Made by a program: the position numbers and the translations under genes. The notes beneath the pieces are model-generated. The model did no database searches and had not been told where the DNA came from. It saw only the letters and a list, made by a program, of their open reading frames with translations. Positions 41,197 through 53,700 of a stretch of DNA of 64,000 nt are shown here, piece by piece. Source of the stretch: Paramyrothecium sp. XJ0827 (Eukaryota; Ascomycota; Sordariomycetes; Hypocreales; Stachybotryaceae); contig JAJFPB010000001.1 of assembly GCA_020881915.1 (NCBI GenBank), forward strand, positions 4,464,001 through 4,528,000, written 5' to 3'. Numbering within the stretch: the first letter of the stretch is position 1; the number at the start of each line of letters is the position of its first letter.

Positions 41197-44100
41197 AGCA
41201 GGACGATTCTAACCTGCGGCCATGCCAGAATCGTCTGAGACATGTTGAGGCGATCAATTCTTGTCATAGCCAGCAGGAAAAGCTGAGGGCTGGGGCAGCT
41301 AAGCGGTAATTATCATGATGATTTCGAGATGAAAGCTGGATGGCTGCCTACCTTTAGAGGCAGAGTGGAATTTACGAGCAGCCAACACCACGGCAAATTC
41401 TTACTTCGACGAGATGCAGTGGTCAAAGTTGACTCTTCTAGATCAACCATTGCGGTTCCCCTGATGCTAACACCACCAAGGTGCATGACAGGCGTGGGAC
41501 ACGAAGAGCATAGAAACGCACTGTCTTGGTTAGCCAGTCAGCTATCTTACATAGCCACAGTGGATCTCTTTAGATTAGAAAAAGATCAAGAGACTTTGAC
41601 GAGAATGAAAAAGGAGTAAAGAGATGCTGTGACTTGTGACTTGTAACTTGTGGTAACTGTAACGATGGTGGTCAAGGGGCGAGCAATTGAAGCAATACCG
41701 TAAAAGTGGAACAATACGAGGATAGATACCATGAGTACCTAAGGTAGTCACTTAAGCTTATATTTCTAACCTAAAATTGAGGTATATAGATAATAGTAAT
41801 ATTGAAACATAGAGTATTACTTATCAGATTTCACTTTGCAGTCTGCTTTTTTACTCGCCGCTTGGTTGTGCGCTCACGCTACGGATCGTGAAGGGTAGAT
41901 GGCAGAATACCTTCCTACTTTACTTTGACCTGCACATACCCGTCACAATCCTCATGCTCTATGGAATATACTCAGTAAACCACGCATCAAACACGTGGCT
42001 GGTAGGAGGCGTGAGTGTCGTTTTGGCATGCTTAGCCCGAATCAACAGCCAATACAATCCAAGCCTGTTGGGGGGGGGAAACACACTTGGCTACCAAGGT
42101 GGGATTTACATGTCAACTTCAACCACAATACTGTGGATGAGACGCAAATACCCTAATCAAACGGCGATCAGACCAGCAACCATGGCAGATTGCCAGCCTT
42201 TTCATGTACCTCTCAAAAGGGGAGCACAAGGAAATGATCGCAGGATTTTCCAACGTCATTGGTAACCAAATCTACAGATAATCTTCAAACAACTTTAAAA
42301 TTCTTAGAGTTCAGAGCATTTTATTACTGTTGCACTTGTTATAGTCGCGCGATAATAATTACAACACTTTGTAGAAGTGTCTTGCTTCGTGGTACCGCTA
42401 TGTTCGCTAACCGCTGGCCCTTTGCCATCTCCTGAAGCAGACAACATGAAAACACTCTAATGACAGTTCTCCAGGGGTGAGCTTTGTCTTTTTCAGCCTT
42501 TTATCCTCATTTCGATGAAAAGGACACTCAAGACAAGAATTGCCCTCTTGTAAACCATTCTGCCGACCAGCTCCATATGACTCCCGCCGCAATCAGACTC
42601 AGAGCTGAGACGTTTCAAGGAACACTGTACACAGCTTACACTTTGGCAAGTGATTAGCGAAGATGTGCCGGGCTGCAAATTACTCCAGGTTGAATGCCTA
42701 AATAATGATTGTCTTTCCAACCCTTACCCCGTCACTAGGACATCAAGCGACTTGTAGTAGAATCAGGAAATTTCATTTTACAGTGTATTCGAGGTGCTCT
42801 AGGTGATTTTCTTTCATTCACCGGTTGAGTTGCTATCCTGCTATCTCTTGCAGAATCTCTACTCTGCTCAGTCTCTGCTATGAAGTTAGTATATAGTATA
42901 CGTTTTCATTCATACAGTCGCTTAATAATACTGAGTTGCTAGACTTGGAAATCTCTAAACTCGCGCTAGAAGGATGGGGCGAGGAAAAAGACGAGACAGG
43001 TGTGCATACTACAGCCGGAAGGGGAATAAAAATGTCGCAACTCTCCACATGGGACACGGCAGTCTAGCGATGCTGGGGGGAACGGTCGGCGAAGCGGCGG
43101 ATGGTCCGGGTCGGAGGATCGAGTCAAGTCGGCGCCGAAGGTGGATTCTTCCTGATTAGGGAAGCTAGAGGAAGACGAAAGAGGCAAACGAACGGGGAGG
43201 CCGATTGCACAGACATGTTCCAGCGCACGAGGGGAGTTTGACGTGAGCGGAAACAAGTTCGTGTCATCGACCGCTTTAGGAAAATCGAGAGAAGAAACAC
43301 AGGTTTCTGGAAAAGCGGAGGGACAAGAGACCTGAAGCACTCGCGTTCGACGATGGCCTCAAACTCTAGAGGCAGCAGAAGCGCCCAGAGATTCCGGTGG
43401 GAGTGGGGAGACACATAGACATGGCCGCGCTTGTCAATCGGCTTGGTGCGTGTGATGTGTGTCGTGTCCCCCGGACAAGGACGAAAGAGGCTTGCGTCTT
43501 GGCTCTGGCCGGCCGCTGTTCCCCATCTAGAACAAGCATCCATCCACGTTTCTTCTTTTTTTTTTAACTCCCCCTCGGGCTGCCCACATGCTCCGCGTAC
43601 CCACCATCATGTGCTAATCCACTAGTGGCCCGTGGTCTTGAAACTAAGACTTTTGGCGGGCTGGACCCGGGGGGGCTATTAGGTTCAGGTCATTTGCGCA
43701 TGAAGATGGTGGGCTGAGCAGTCATGGACAGTATTAAATGTTGCATTGGCCGGTAGGGGCACCAACGGGGATGACGAATCTCCTGCTTGGTGCAGCTTAT
43801 TCATTGACGGACACGTTCATGCTTTGCAAACCCATGGATCCTGTCCCGAGACACACCTGTGCAGTCCAGGGGGGGGCAGGTTCCAGACACTTCAAAGCCA
43901 AGCGAAGCAAAGGAAAACCAGGCTCAGCTGATAGATCAGGTCAAGTCGGGTCGGGTCAGGTCTGCTGAGCGAATCACAGTGGGCTGGGCTGGACCAGACC
44001 GAACTGAATTGAGCTTGGATGCGTTCAACACGGCACATCGGAGTTGGCACCCGCCTCGTCTCTATGTTTGTTGTTGTGTTGTGTTTTGTGGTGTTGCGTC

Positions 44101-45434
44101 GTGCGTCTTCCCCTCCCAGGATCGCCAGCGCCACCCCGTTGAGTTTCCGCTTTTGTTGTGCTTCCGCCATCGAGAGGCGAGAGAATTAATCGCCGCGCAT
44201 AAGTGAGACCGATGTTTATTAGTTGCCTCCAATGGCGGGAACCATCGATTACTGGGGCGGCTGCCGCTGGTGCAGGGCAGGGCAGGGGTGCTACAGGTAC
44301 AAGGGGTCCAGCGCCGCGGCGGTACCATGACCATGACATGACTGAGAAGCAGTTACCTTGGCTTGGCTTTTGGCGACAAGAGATATTCCCACCGTGCATG
44401 TCGCTTCGGTGACATCAGGTCATGCCATTGCCTTGTTTTCCTCGGCCTTTGCGGCGGCGGCAAAAAGGGTATTTCTACCAACCTTCCCAAACACAGCAAT
44501 AACATTAAGCCTTGAGAGGTCTCGAACTGCACTGCGTTGTACATGAGCGGCGTGAGGAATGCTGCCTCGAGGGGGGGGGGGTACGAGGCCTGGTACTCCA
44601 CCGTCTCATGTTGAGTCGCCCTTGGCCTGTCATCGCTCCAACGCGCCTTAATAACCAGTAGCGCACTCTACCTCGAGTAAGCTTGGTACTTGCCCGCCGC
44701 GGCACCGGCAGGTGGGCGTTCATGTACCCCGCTGTGCCTGAGTCGGAAGCAATCCTCCTCGCATACAGGTACTTTAGTACGGAACCTCCTCCACCATCAG
44801 CAAAGCAGGTACACACCTAGTAGGTACTACTACTGGTGCTGGAGCAGGTACCGCTACAGCTACTGGCACTGGCACTGGCCTTCGACTTTACTTTAACCTC
44901 ACAACCTCTTCCTGTTTCTTTTTCTCCTTCTCTTTCTTTTACCTTGGACCTCATTCCTCTCCGGCTTTTTCTTCTTTCTTCCTCCTCGGCCCTTTCACCT
45001 CCATGCAAGCCTACAGTTCCGTGTCGCATTCGACTCCGCACCCTTAAATCCGACACCCACTGATCATCCGCTGTTCTTCACTTGATTCCAGGTCTGGCGA
45101 CAGGACCCTGGATCGCCGCCGCTACCGCCCACCTTCGAACCCCTGCTCCTCTGCTGCAGCCTCCCCTCTCTCTTCCCCCCCTCCCGCTGTCTTCTCCGAC
45201 TTTCCGCTCACTCTGGTCCTCAACCATCCTTCTCTGACTCCCGCTGCCATCATCTCGGTCGATACGCCGAGCCGTATCAGCCCCCCCGAGCCCACGACCG
45301 GTTTTCGTCCTCGGCCCTGTTCGGCATCCCGTGTCTGGCTTTGTCGTCAGCGGCGGTCCTCCAGCGTCTTCCAAAACAAGGCCACCTACCCCTTGCGTTA
45401 CGCACCCAGCTCATGTCGCCGGTAACCGCCTGCC
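41197..45434. other. Gene-poor 4.2-kb spacer
   Basis: It includes an AT-rich stretch at about 41740-41830, a degenerate gacttgt repeat near 41627-41651, a CTGGCACTGG-type minisatellite at 44826-44880, and a long pyrimidine-rich leader-like region (44880-45240) before the gene at 45435. Frames up to 139 codons (43124-43543 -) show no features of real genes. Confidence 0.5.
44826..44880. repeat. Short minisatellite (TACTACTGG / CTGGCACTGG units)
   Basis: Degenerate tandem units of ctactggtg and actggcactgg type, with gctacagctactgg in between, about 0.6 kb upstream of the Ser/Pro-rich gene. Confidence 0.55.
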
Positions 45435-46388
45435 ATGGAGCCCGTTCCTGAGACGGAGCGGATGGAGGAGTTTAGGTCTTCGCCAGTGCCCTCCTCTTCT
45501 CGCATGTACAGCCCGCCCAGCTTCTCCCACTCCGAATTCGAGTCTCTGAACAAGCCCCTGACCGTACGAAGGAGCACCGAGCCGATATCGCCTTCGTGGA
45601 CCACGACGCCAACCATACCATACCGTCCTCGCACCACGTCGCCGCTCGCTGGATCCCACTCTCGATCTCGCTCTACTGCAAGTCTACCACCAGCCATGTC
45701 ACGCACTCAGTCAATGCCAGGCGTCAACGGCTCCGGCCACATTCTCTACCTCCCCCACGCCCGTCCCGCGAGCCCACTGGGCTCTCCTAGCCGAGTTCGT
45801 GCTCCTCGGAAACCCGTCGACGAAGCTTTTCCCCCAGCATCGCCCGTACGATCATCTGTCCTGGAGCCAGAACGAAGACATCAGGAGAGAAGCACGTCCC
45901 CAAATCTAGGACTACCCGCGAATGCTTCCAACCGCTTACGACGGCCTTCCTCTCCTCTCCGCAACATCAGCCACCCTGCAGCTGGACTGTACTCAGCTCT
46001 CCCATCTACTCCGTCATCCATGTCGTCCTCCCCTTCTTATAGAGGCTACGACACCCTCTCCAGCAGCTATACCGGGACTTTGTCCTCCGTGCCTTCTACG
46101 CCGACTTCTACGAGATCCCGCAGTCCTAGCATCTCCAGCTTGGAAACTATTCCTGACTCACCGGATGCGGAGGAAGCGGCTCTGGAAGCAGAACGGATGG
46201 CTCAGCTGAAGGCTGCCGCAGATGCTGCGGACGGGGACTCGTCCGAGCCTAAAGGCCGTAGCAGCCTAGACACGCCCAGTCGCGGCCGCACCATGGCTTT
46301 TGGCTCCAGGGACAAGCGAAAGCGCTGGAGCGTGTGCGGCGCAGAACGACGTGGCGACCTTGACCTTGAAACAATATGGGAGGATTGA
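45435..46388 (+). CDS. Ser/Pro-rich conserved fungal protein
   Basis: A single-exon 317-aa protein. Nearly all of it is disordered: Ser, Pro, Arg and Thr make up most residues, with repeated SP/TP and RS dipeptides that are potential proline-directed kinase sites. A short Glu/Ala helix (about 245-265, EEAALEAERMAQLKAAADA) is the only structured-looking part of the middle. The final 25 residues (RDKRKRWSVCGAERRGDLDLETIWED) look sharply conserved compared with the rest, so this tail is probably the functional motif. I recall similar 'basic proline-rich' fungal proteins of unknown function. The leader upstream is long and CT-rich, consistent with a real transcription start nearby. No function is assigned. 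Confidence 0.75.
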   Translation: MEPVPETERMEEFRSSPVPSSSRMYSPPSFSHSEFESLNKPLTVRRSTEPISPSWTTTPTIPYRPRTTSPLAGSHSRSRSTASLPPAMSRTQSMPGVNGSGHILYLPHARPASPLGSPSRVRAPRKPVDEAFPPASPVRSSVLEPERRHQERSTSPNLGLPANASNRLRRPSSPLRNISHPAAGLYSALPSTPSSMSSSPSYRGYDTLSSSYTGTLSSVPSTPTSTRSRSPSISSLETIPDSPDAEEAALEAERMAQLKAAADAADGDSSEPKGRSSLDTPSRGRTMAFGSRDKRKRWSVCGAERRGDLDLETIWED

Positions 46389-47077
46389 ACAGCCTATTTT
46401 AGGCTTTTGGAGTTTTCGGCGCAAGGATACGCGCATCATCACCCCTTTTACAAAGGCAATTAAGGGTTGCATTCGGTCTGGTTTTTGTGTGGTTGTTATT
46501 GTTTTCTTGTCAAAACTACCCCCTCGCTGTCTTTGATTCATGACCCTCTTTTTATCTGAGGGAGGCATTACGGCGTTGAATGTGCCCCTGTTCTGATACC
46601 CTTTACGGCTACAATTACTTTACCATCATGATCAGGTAGCTGTGCAGAAACTTGTACTTTTAAGACAAAGATTCATCATTTGATTCAAAACTGGTCTCAG
46701 ATTTGTCCAGCTCGGGTAATAAACCGATTGCTGTCTCCAAGCATCTATCCACTACTACCCTGGAGGCGCAGGGCGCTCATCTCCCTTGTGATATATTGTC
46801 CTATTTCTTCCCTGTGACCCCTGGGAAGGGCTTCTCACCACGTTAGTCCTCAATAATGGGATGCCCTCAACAGCAAGGGCCCCAAGCATTTAGCCATATA
46901 CTTGATTCGCCTATTCAGGGCAATATCGATTTTGGCAGATGAAATGCATGATGAAGAGCTTGTATGTACCTTATATAAGAAGCATCACCTCTCCAATATG
47001 ACCGGATCAGCAAATCAATTGCGTGTATCTGCAGAAGCGTGCGAACCAAGTTAAACATACACACATTCTCTTTCGCG
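46389..47077. other. Spacer between two plus-strand genes
   Basis: 3' flank of the Ser/Pro-rich gene and promoter of the secreted-protein gene. No coding frame was recognised. Confidence 0.55.
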
Positions 47078-48523
47078 ATGCTATCCTCTACGCTCATAAC
47101 TGTGACCGGCCTCATGGCCATTGCTGCCAAAGGTGCGCCGACGCAAGACACTGAGCAACAACAGGTAAGAGCATGGTGAAGATTGAATGATAAAACCAAC
47201 GGGTTGTCAAGGCCGCAGCTTACGATTTTACAGCAAGCCAGCGCCCACGAATCATTCTTCCACGACGGCTTTAACCATTTACATTTGCACAAAGATGTCA
47301 TCCGGCACGGACTGTTCCGCCGCGGCAGCCTCGCCTCCAACGACACCAAGATTGTGAAGAGTGTCCGACCGTCCAACAGCACCTATTCCGCGCTGGCTGC
47401 GAACCAGGCGGCCGCTGCCCAAACCGACGACGACGAGGCCACTAGCAGTTGCGGCTTGGTTACCACGAAGACCATCGACGTGACGGTCTATCTCACCCCG
47501 AGCGCGCAAGCTGACGAAGACGGCGCGAGCACAACATTGGCGGCGAGGACCACGGTGACGGAGGCACCACGCCGCAGCAGCCAGTCTTCCAAGTCTCGAC
47601 AAGCTGGACAGGCGAGGTCTTCCACGACGCGCTCCGATGATGAAGACGATGAGAGCTCCTCGAGACGAACAACGACCGGATCCAGCGCGACAGCGACGAG
47701 GAGGGCAACTAGCAGTACCAAGACTAACTCCACGCGAGGCCCGAAGACGGCGGCTGCTCTCTTCGTTGAGCCCACGCCCACGACGGGCAGGAAAGCCACA
47801 ACCACCGTCGTCTTGCGGTCCAAGTCATCTAGCGCAAGCAAGGATAACGCTGCTGCAGCTGCATCGGAGACGTGCGAGGACGAGGAGCTCATCCTCCAGT
47901 CCACGGCTTTCACGACCACCGTCCGCCGGTCCGAGGGAGCGCCCCGCCCCACCGCCGCCGCCGGGAACAACAAGGCGCCCCGTGTCATCGACGTCGCCAT
48001 GACGCCGGTCGCGACGGCGCCCCTGGCCGCGACGCCGACCCGCGAGGCGCGCCCGACCACCACGGTGAGCGAGGAGGACGAGGAGACGGGCGCGCCGGAG
48101 GAGGACCGTACGTACTGCGGAGTCCGCGGCGAGCCCGCGGGCACGTACTTCATCGCCGAGTTCATCGAGGATCGGCCGGGTGTGCCCGTTTCGCTGGAAG
48201 GGTGCTACGAGTTCTGCGACGTAAGTTTTTGCTCTTCGCCCTCCATGCCCTCCCCCCCTTATAATACAGAGAAGTGCTTTCGATATGCTGACCCTTGGCC
48301 TTTCCGGGGCCTCCCCTTCTAACAGAGTGTCATGGATTCAACAGACGGATGCCAGGCATACCGCTTCTACTACAGCCAGTTCGGGGCGCCGCGGTGCGCG
48401 CTGTACGGCATGCCGGTGCCGTGGATCGTGAGGGACCTGGACAACGACGAGCCGGACCGCTGGTACGACTTGGAGTGCGGGTCGCCAACGGAGGAGAAGT
48501 GGGCATCTGCTGGGGATGTGTAG
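47078..48523 (+). CDS. Secreted Thr/Ser-rich protein with C-terminal Cys-rich (PAN/apple-like) domain
   Basis: Three exons: 47078-47164, 47234-48220 and 48326-48523. The introns are 69 nt (GTAAGA..TTACAG) and 105 nt (GTAAGT..CTAACAG), both phase 0, giving 423 aa. The short first exon encodes a signal peptide (MLSSTLITVTGLMAIAAKG). Residues about 60-320 are a Ser/Thr/Ala/Arg-rich low-complexity stalk, likely O-glycosylated. The last ~110 residues contain spaced cysteines: TYCGVRG, GCYEFCD, GCQAYRF, APRCALYG and LECGS. This GCYxFC...GCxxxRFY...CALYG pattern resembles fungal extracellular PAN/apple-type modules, which bind protein or carbohydrate. The second intron cuts this domain after CYEFCD. 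Binding partner and role are unknown. The third exon's acceptor sits right next to a CTAAC; the branch is more likely GCTGAC further upstream. Confidence 0.82.
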
Positions 48524-48983
48524 ATGGGGAGGGGAGGTTTTAAGGGGGGTGGAGGGAAGAACGTTGCAGCAACTTGGGAGATTGTAAGGCGCTGAATACC
48601 CGTTGGGACGTTGTAATGTAGGGTTTTTGTATACTTTGTAGTCTTAGATAGCTTTTGCTTGCTGAGAGTTTGTTTTACGTTTCTCCGCGCCGAAGAAATA
48701 ATATTCCTCTTCAGCGTTAGCCTCGTGGCCTTTATCTCTTTTTTTCTTTCTTTTCCTCTGTTCTCGAAAGGGAGGGAGTCTTTCCCACCAGGCTTTCGCG
48801 AGCCCCCCTCCAACGCAGCCGTCGGTTTCACCCGACAACTGACAAAGCGACTCCCATTCCGATTTGGCCCCTTTATGAAGGAGGGTTTGAGCATCTCGTC
48901 TCACCGCAACGTCCTTGCGTTTGTCACCCATGTTAGGTCATGCGTGCAAGGACTTGATTCGGCGAAACGGGACTCCCGTCAAT
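48524..48983. other. Convergent 3' spacer
   Basis: Between the secreted protein gene (+) and the last exon of cytidine deaminase (-). No feature was recognised. Confidence 0.6.
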
Positions 48984-49735
48984 TCACTTGTTCAGGGGCC
49001 GAGGGGTTGGTAGTTGCTCAGGCCCAAAGGACATTGGGAGGAGCTGAGAGGGCACAAGGTCAGCATGGGCACGCCAGGCCGCTGTGAAAATTGAGGGATG
49101 CCGAAAGCCAGCTGCTTACCTCTCCTAAGGTGCGGACGATGTAGTCCTCGTTCTTGTCAAACATGATGACGGGCATGTCGAGCTTGCAGAACTCCCGGAT
49201 GCTGTTGGTATACCGTGTTAGCCATGCCATCTCCTGTCCCTACCACGTCGTCGGCCCAGCTCAGACGTTGCCTCGAGGCTCATCCCAGCCCAACTCCGCT
49301 TCCACCTCCCATCTCCCGATACGTGACCCGCCCAAGAGTAGAGCAAAGCAAAAAGAAAGGGACGGCAACTCACAACTGCCTGCACATGCCGCACGGGCTC
49401 GCCGGCGGGCTGATGTCCGTGGCCACCGCCAGCGCCTTGAAGGCCCTCACGCCGTCCGACGTCACGGCGCGGCCCATGGCCACGCGCTCGGCGCAGGTGC
49501 CGACCGGGTACGACGCGTTCTCGACGTTGGCGCCGGTCACGACGGCGGCCCCGTCGGCGCTCAGCAGCGCCGCGCCCACGCGGAACTGGCTGTAGGCGCA
49601 GTACGCCGTGGCCTTGGCCGCCGACGCCTCGGTCCGCAGGCGGCTGAACTGCTCCGCCGTGAGGTCGAAGGCGCGGCACGTCTCCGCGACGGACACGGCG
49701 TCGCTGCTCGACAGGAGATCGGCGGGGGCCGCCAT
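48984..49735 (-). CDS. Cytidine deaminase
   Basis: Deaminates cytidine and deoxycytidine to uridine in pyrimidine salvage; a zinc enzyme of the homotetrameric short type. Exons 49374-49735, 49120-49201 and 48984-49043, with introns of 172 nt (GTGAGT, GGCTAACAC branch, ACCAACAG) and 76 nt (GTAAGC..CTCTCAG), give 167 aa. Zinc ligands and the catalytic Glu are all present: TCAERVA with Cys81 and Glu83, and PCGMC with Cys115 and Cys118. The substrate loop GANVENASYP is at about 68-77. Exon 2 carries FIREFCKLDMPVIMFDKN, and the last exon LLPMSFGPEQL, the family's usual C-terminal sequence. The last two exons are too short to stand out as frames, but they complete the fold exactly. The first intron is longer than most in this window. 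Confidence 0.95.
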
Positions 49736-50798
49736 TTGGATTTGAGCGAGAGCGGAGGACTTTTTCTGGGGTGTGAATGACAGTGACAGCCGAGGGGCGG
49801 CCTGGGGGAGAAAAGGCTGGTGTGAGTGAATGTCTCTTCCAGACGATGGAGATGCTTTAGAGGTCTGCTGCCTACGCTGTCAAAACAGAGCACATGTGAA
49901 AGATGGGGAAACAAAATGAGACCAAGATGAGAGAGCCAAGGGATTAGTTGTAGTTAAGTACGAATCTTGGATCAGGTGGACGACAACGTGTAGTCTAAGG
50001 TAAGGCAAGGCAAGGTAAGGTATGCTTGCCCCGCGCCTCGGCTTCAGAGCAGCGTCGGCGGGTTCCGAGAAGGACTAACATCGGCCGGTGGAGAAGCTCC
50101 TTTCCCTTATCTCTCTTCCCCACAGTCAACCTCCAACCTCCAATTCTCCAAAGCCGAGTCGCGTGGGGAACTAGGATAGCATGAACGGCTTCTCATGTCC
50201 CTGGACTTGAGGTAGCCGGCTTCGTCATCATCATCTTCTCACAATGGCGGCGTGAGCATGGCTCCGTTCTACATCATCTATCCCAGCACTACGTCTCTTT
50301 CTTCTCTTACATCACCGGTCCATCGTCGCCCTTCTGTCGTGTGTTGTGTTTGTCCATTATTATTTCCTCGCAATTATGACACTATATCTTGAGTATGTAC
50401 AGCCCCCCCCCATTCATGGGCAAAAGGCAGATCGGCCGGCCTTGTTCCCTTCAGATCATTTTACTCGTTTGTTGGCTATCCTCACCGCCGATCCTCCTTC
50501 CAAAGACATGTTCCAGAAAACCCCCCAATGTGAATTATGTCAAGAGCGCACATCACAACTCCGAACTCATCGCTGATGCAATCTCGGTTTCGGGTATGTC
50601 GAAAAAGCAGAAAACCCGTCCCTCTTAGAGAAAAAGAATAAAGGTCAAGCGTAACACATGAAGAGGACGCCGAACTTACACGAGGTGTGCAGCCTCTCAT
50701 GGTTTCCCCCCTTCTTTTCATAATCGCTTGTATGTCTTAAAAAAGGATCACGCGCCTTTGTGCACTTCTATTCGAAGTAAAAAGATAACCTCCGGTCA
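49736..50798. other. Spacer: cytidine deaminase promoter and MAPKKK 3' flank
   Basis: It contains a GGTAAGGCAAGG direct-repeat array at 49996-50023 and CT-rich stretches. Small frames at 50346-50721 have no recognisable features. Confidence 0.5.
49996..50023. repeat. GGTAAGG/GGCAAGG direct repeat
   Basis: Tandem units ctaaggtaaggcaaggcaag-gtaaggtatg, related to the GGTAAGGTA elements at 36-58 and 34636-34646. Confidence 0.7.
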
Positions 50799-53700
50799 CT
50801 AATAGAAGCCATCCGGCCCCCCGCTTCCTCGGCTCGATGCGGTTGTCGGAGTGGCTTGCGTCGAGCTGCCGGTGTCGCTCGGTGTTTGTGGCTCCACGAC
50901 CTGGCTCCTGATGGCCATGATCCACTCATGCTGCAGTAGCTCGATTGCCGATGGTCGCCGCTTCGGATCCCGGGCAAAGCATTTGTTCAGGAAGTCAATG
51001 CCTTGCTGGCTCAGCTGATCAGGCGACGGCATCTGCGGAGGGTTGCCTTGTGCAATGTTGTACATGATGGCCCATTCATTGTCAAGGTTGGCCCACGGCC
51101 GCCTACCGGTGGCCATTTCTAGGATGACGCAGCCAAGTGACCAAATGTCCACGGCGCCTGCCTTGCCCGGGTTTTCACCCTTGATGACTTCCGGTGACAT
51201 GTACATTGGCGTTCCCGTCATGGACTTGTTTGGCTTCGTAGCGTGCATGTCCGCAGCCAGGGTGCGGCCCTGTCGAGCAATGAACTTGGCAGCGCCGAAG
51301 TCGACGTACTTTATGATACCATTATGGTCCAGGAGAATGTCTGAAGGCAAGTTAGTATTAATCCAGTGTCAGGCTCTTACGAGATTGGACAGGCAACTCA
51401 CTCTCCGGCTTGATGTCTCGATGAGCGATGCCACTCTCGTGAAGGTATGCGAGGCCTTCCAAAAGTTGCAACGCGTAGACCATAATGACCTGTTCGTCTT
51501 CGATACGACCGTGCTCCAGCAGGTTCGCCAGCGAGCCACCCGAGCAAAACTCCATGAAGATATAGACCCGATCTCTGTGAACTTCGATACCATAGTACGA
51601 AACCACGTTTGGATGATCGAGCACCTCCATGAAGCCCATTTCTTCCCGAATCTGCTCCGCGATCGTTGGGATGAGCTTTGGATCCTGTAGGCGGATTTCC
51701 TTAACTGCCATCAGATGGCCCGAGTCGAGGTTCATGGCCGCGTACACATTACCAAACGTGCCACCGCCAACAAAGTGGCCCTGCTGCCATCTCATCGTAA
51801 TGTTGGTTGCTGACGACGACAGGTACGCGAGCGATCGGTCCGCCTCTGTGTTGGCCTCAAGCACACGTCCCAGGGCTTGCCTTTCGGCTTCCTTCTCGCG
51901 TCTAAACTCGTCCACCCTGTCGAGGTTCTCCATTCGCTGCTCGGTAACCCACCTGGAAGCTTCCTCATCATCCAGCATCCTGTTCTTGTCGAGCCTGCGG
52001 AACTGGCCGACCAATGCTTCTATGCGCTCCTTCTCTGCCTGGGCTGCCAGGTTGGACCGGGCACCCATGATATCGAAATGAGAAATGAGGAGCGCCATGC
52101 ATCCAGCCACCTTTGCTCGTAGCTTTGCGTACTCGTCATCGCCCAGAGCCAAAATGTGTCGTCCACGTGTCATGACCATGGCGAACTCCAGGGCCAAAAC
52201 GGCCCAGCGAAACGTCTTCCTATCAGATGCGATGCAGTCATCGCAAATAAAGCTGACCCAGTCGAGTGCCAGCTTCGTCAGCTTCAGGTTGTTCATCTGT
52301 CGCCTGTTGCTATCCATGTAGAGCAAGGAACGTTGACCGAATTCGGTGGCAAACACGAAGCACGTCTGGATAAGTTCCTGACAATCTTTGCCTCGTGTTT
52401 GCTTCCTGATAATTTCCACACTGTCCATGAAAGTGTTTGACAGCTTGTAGGCCACCCTTCGGATCTCCATCAATCGCGTGTTGACCTTGTGGATGTTTGA
52501 TCTCGATTCTTGGACGAGGTCGACGTGCATGTCGACTGCATCGAGGAACGTCCTTCGCGCATTAGGCAAAGCCTGCGATCCCGATGCACACAGACGAGCT
52601 TGCCCACGCTTCAAGTCGACATTCTGTTCCCGCAGCGTAACCGGAATAACTTCACCAAACCAGGCCAGTGGGTTCTCCGGCCTAATGATGAGGAGATACT
52701 GCTCCCCAAGTTCTTCCGTAAATTGATCCTTGTTCGTGATCGCCATCATGTTCTGGATGTTGTCCAGCCTCTCGTGCATCTCGGGGGATGCAATCAGATA
52801 TACGCCTTCCCTTTCCAGAAAGCCTGTTTCCACTTGGAAGTGGCCGGAAGCAATAAGTTGGTCGTAGAATTTCTGCACCTGGTCTGGGGAGAAAGAAATG
52901 CTAAAATCGGAACAGTGCTCATAATTGTCGCTCAACGTTCTTGAGAACCGCTGCAACATTCGCTGACGAACGCGCACCGAATCGAGACATGCCTTGTAAC
53001 GCTTGCTCATTTCTGCTGCGCTTTCCTTGGGCTTCACCTGCAGCTCCTTCTCGAAAGTCTGGCTCAGTCGGTTGAGCGCCTTGAAGGTCAATGAACTGAA
53101 TTGCTCCGCAACCTCGATGTGCCCCCGCTGCAGATGGCTGCCAATCTCGTTGGCGAAATCCCACTCCTGGAAAAGCAGTTCAGCTTCCTTGAAAGTGTTC
53201 TTGTTGCCGCTCAGCTTCCAGTTAAGCATCTTGAAGTAGTACTTTAGCGCCTCGAGCACTACGTGGTCGAACGATTCGTCAATGCATGGTGGCAATTCCC
53301 AACCAGGCTCTGGTGCTTCTATGCTGAGATACTCAGTCTTGATGCGAATGGCGAATTTGAGGAGGAGTTGAAAGTGAGAAATCATCTGCTCCTGCATTAG
53401 GGGATTCTGCTGGGTGGTCTCCTTAACCCGCCGAGCATAGGCCAAACGCGTCCGGGTGATCTCCTCGATAAGCCGCGAGGGGAAGCTGATGAGGGTAAGA
53501 AGCTCTTCAAGATACGGTGGCAGATGTCGCTTCTGAAAGGGCGCCGAGTTGTGAATTAATGTTTCCTTCGCTTTGCTGATGATGACGGAAATCGGCCGAA
53601 GCATACCCTTCTGAGTGGATCCTTCGTCGTCATTGTAGAGTGATTGCAAACCATCCTCCTTCATGAGTCTATCGAGGAAAGATGTCTCGTCGCTAGATAT

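Noticed and set aside
41888..42265. 125-codon plus-strand frame with a hydrophobic stretch
   Set aside because: One possible membrane segment but no family resemblance, a G-run inside, and an AT-rich flank; judged to be chance.
47488..48165. 225-codon minus-strand frame
   Set aside because: Antisense to the Thr/Ser-rich stalk of the secreted protein; the Ser/Val runs mirror the repeat composition.
51043..51690. 215-codon plus-strand frame
   Set aside because: Antisense to the MAPKKK kinase domain, spanning its intron; no independent signals.
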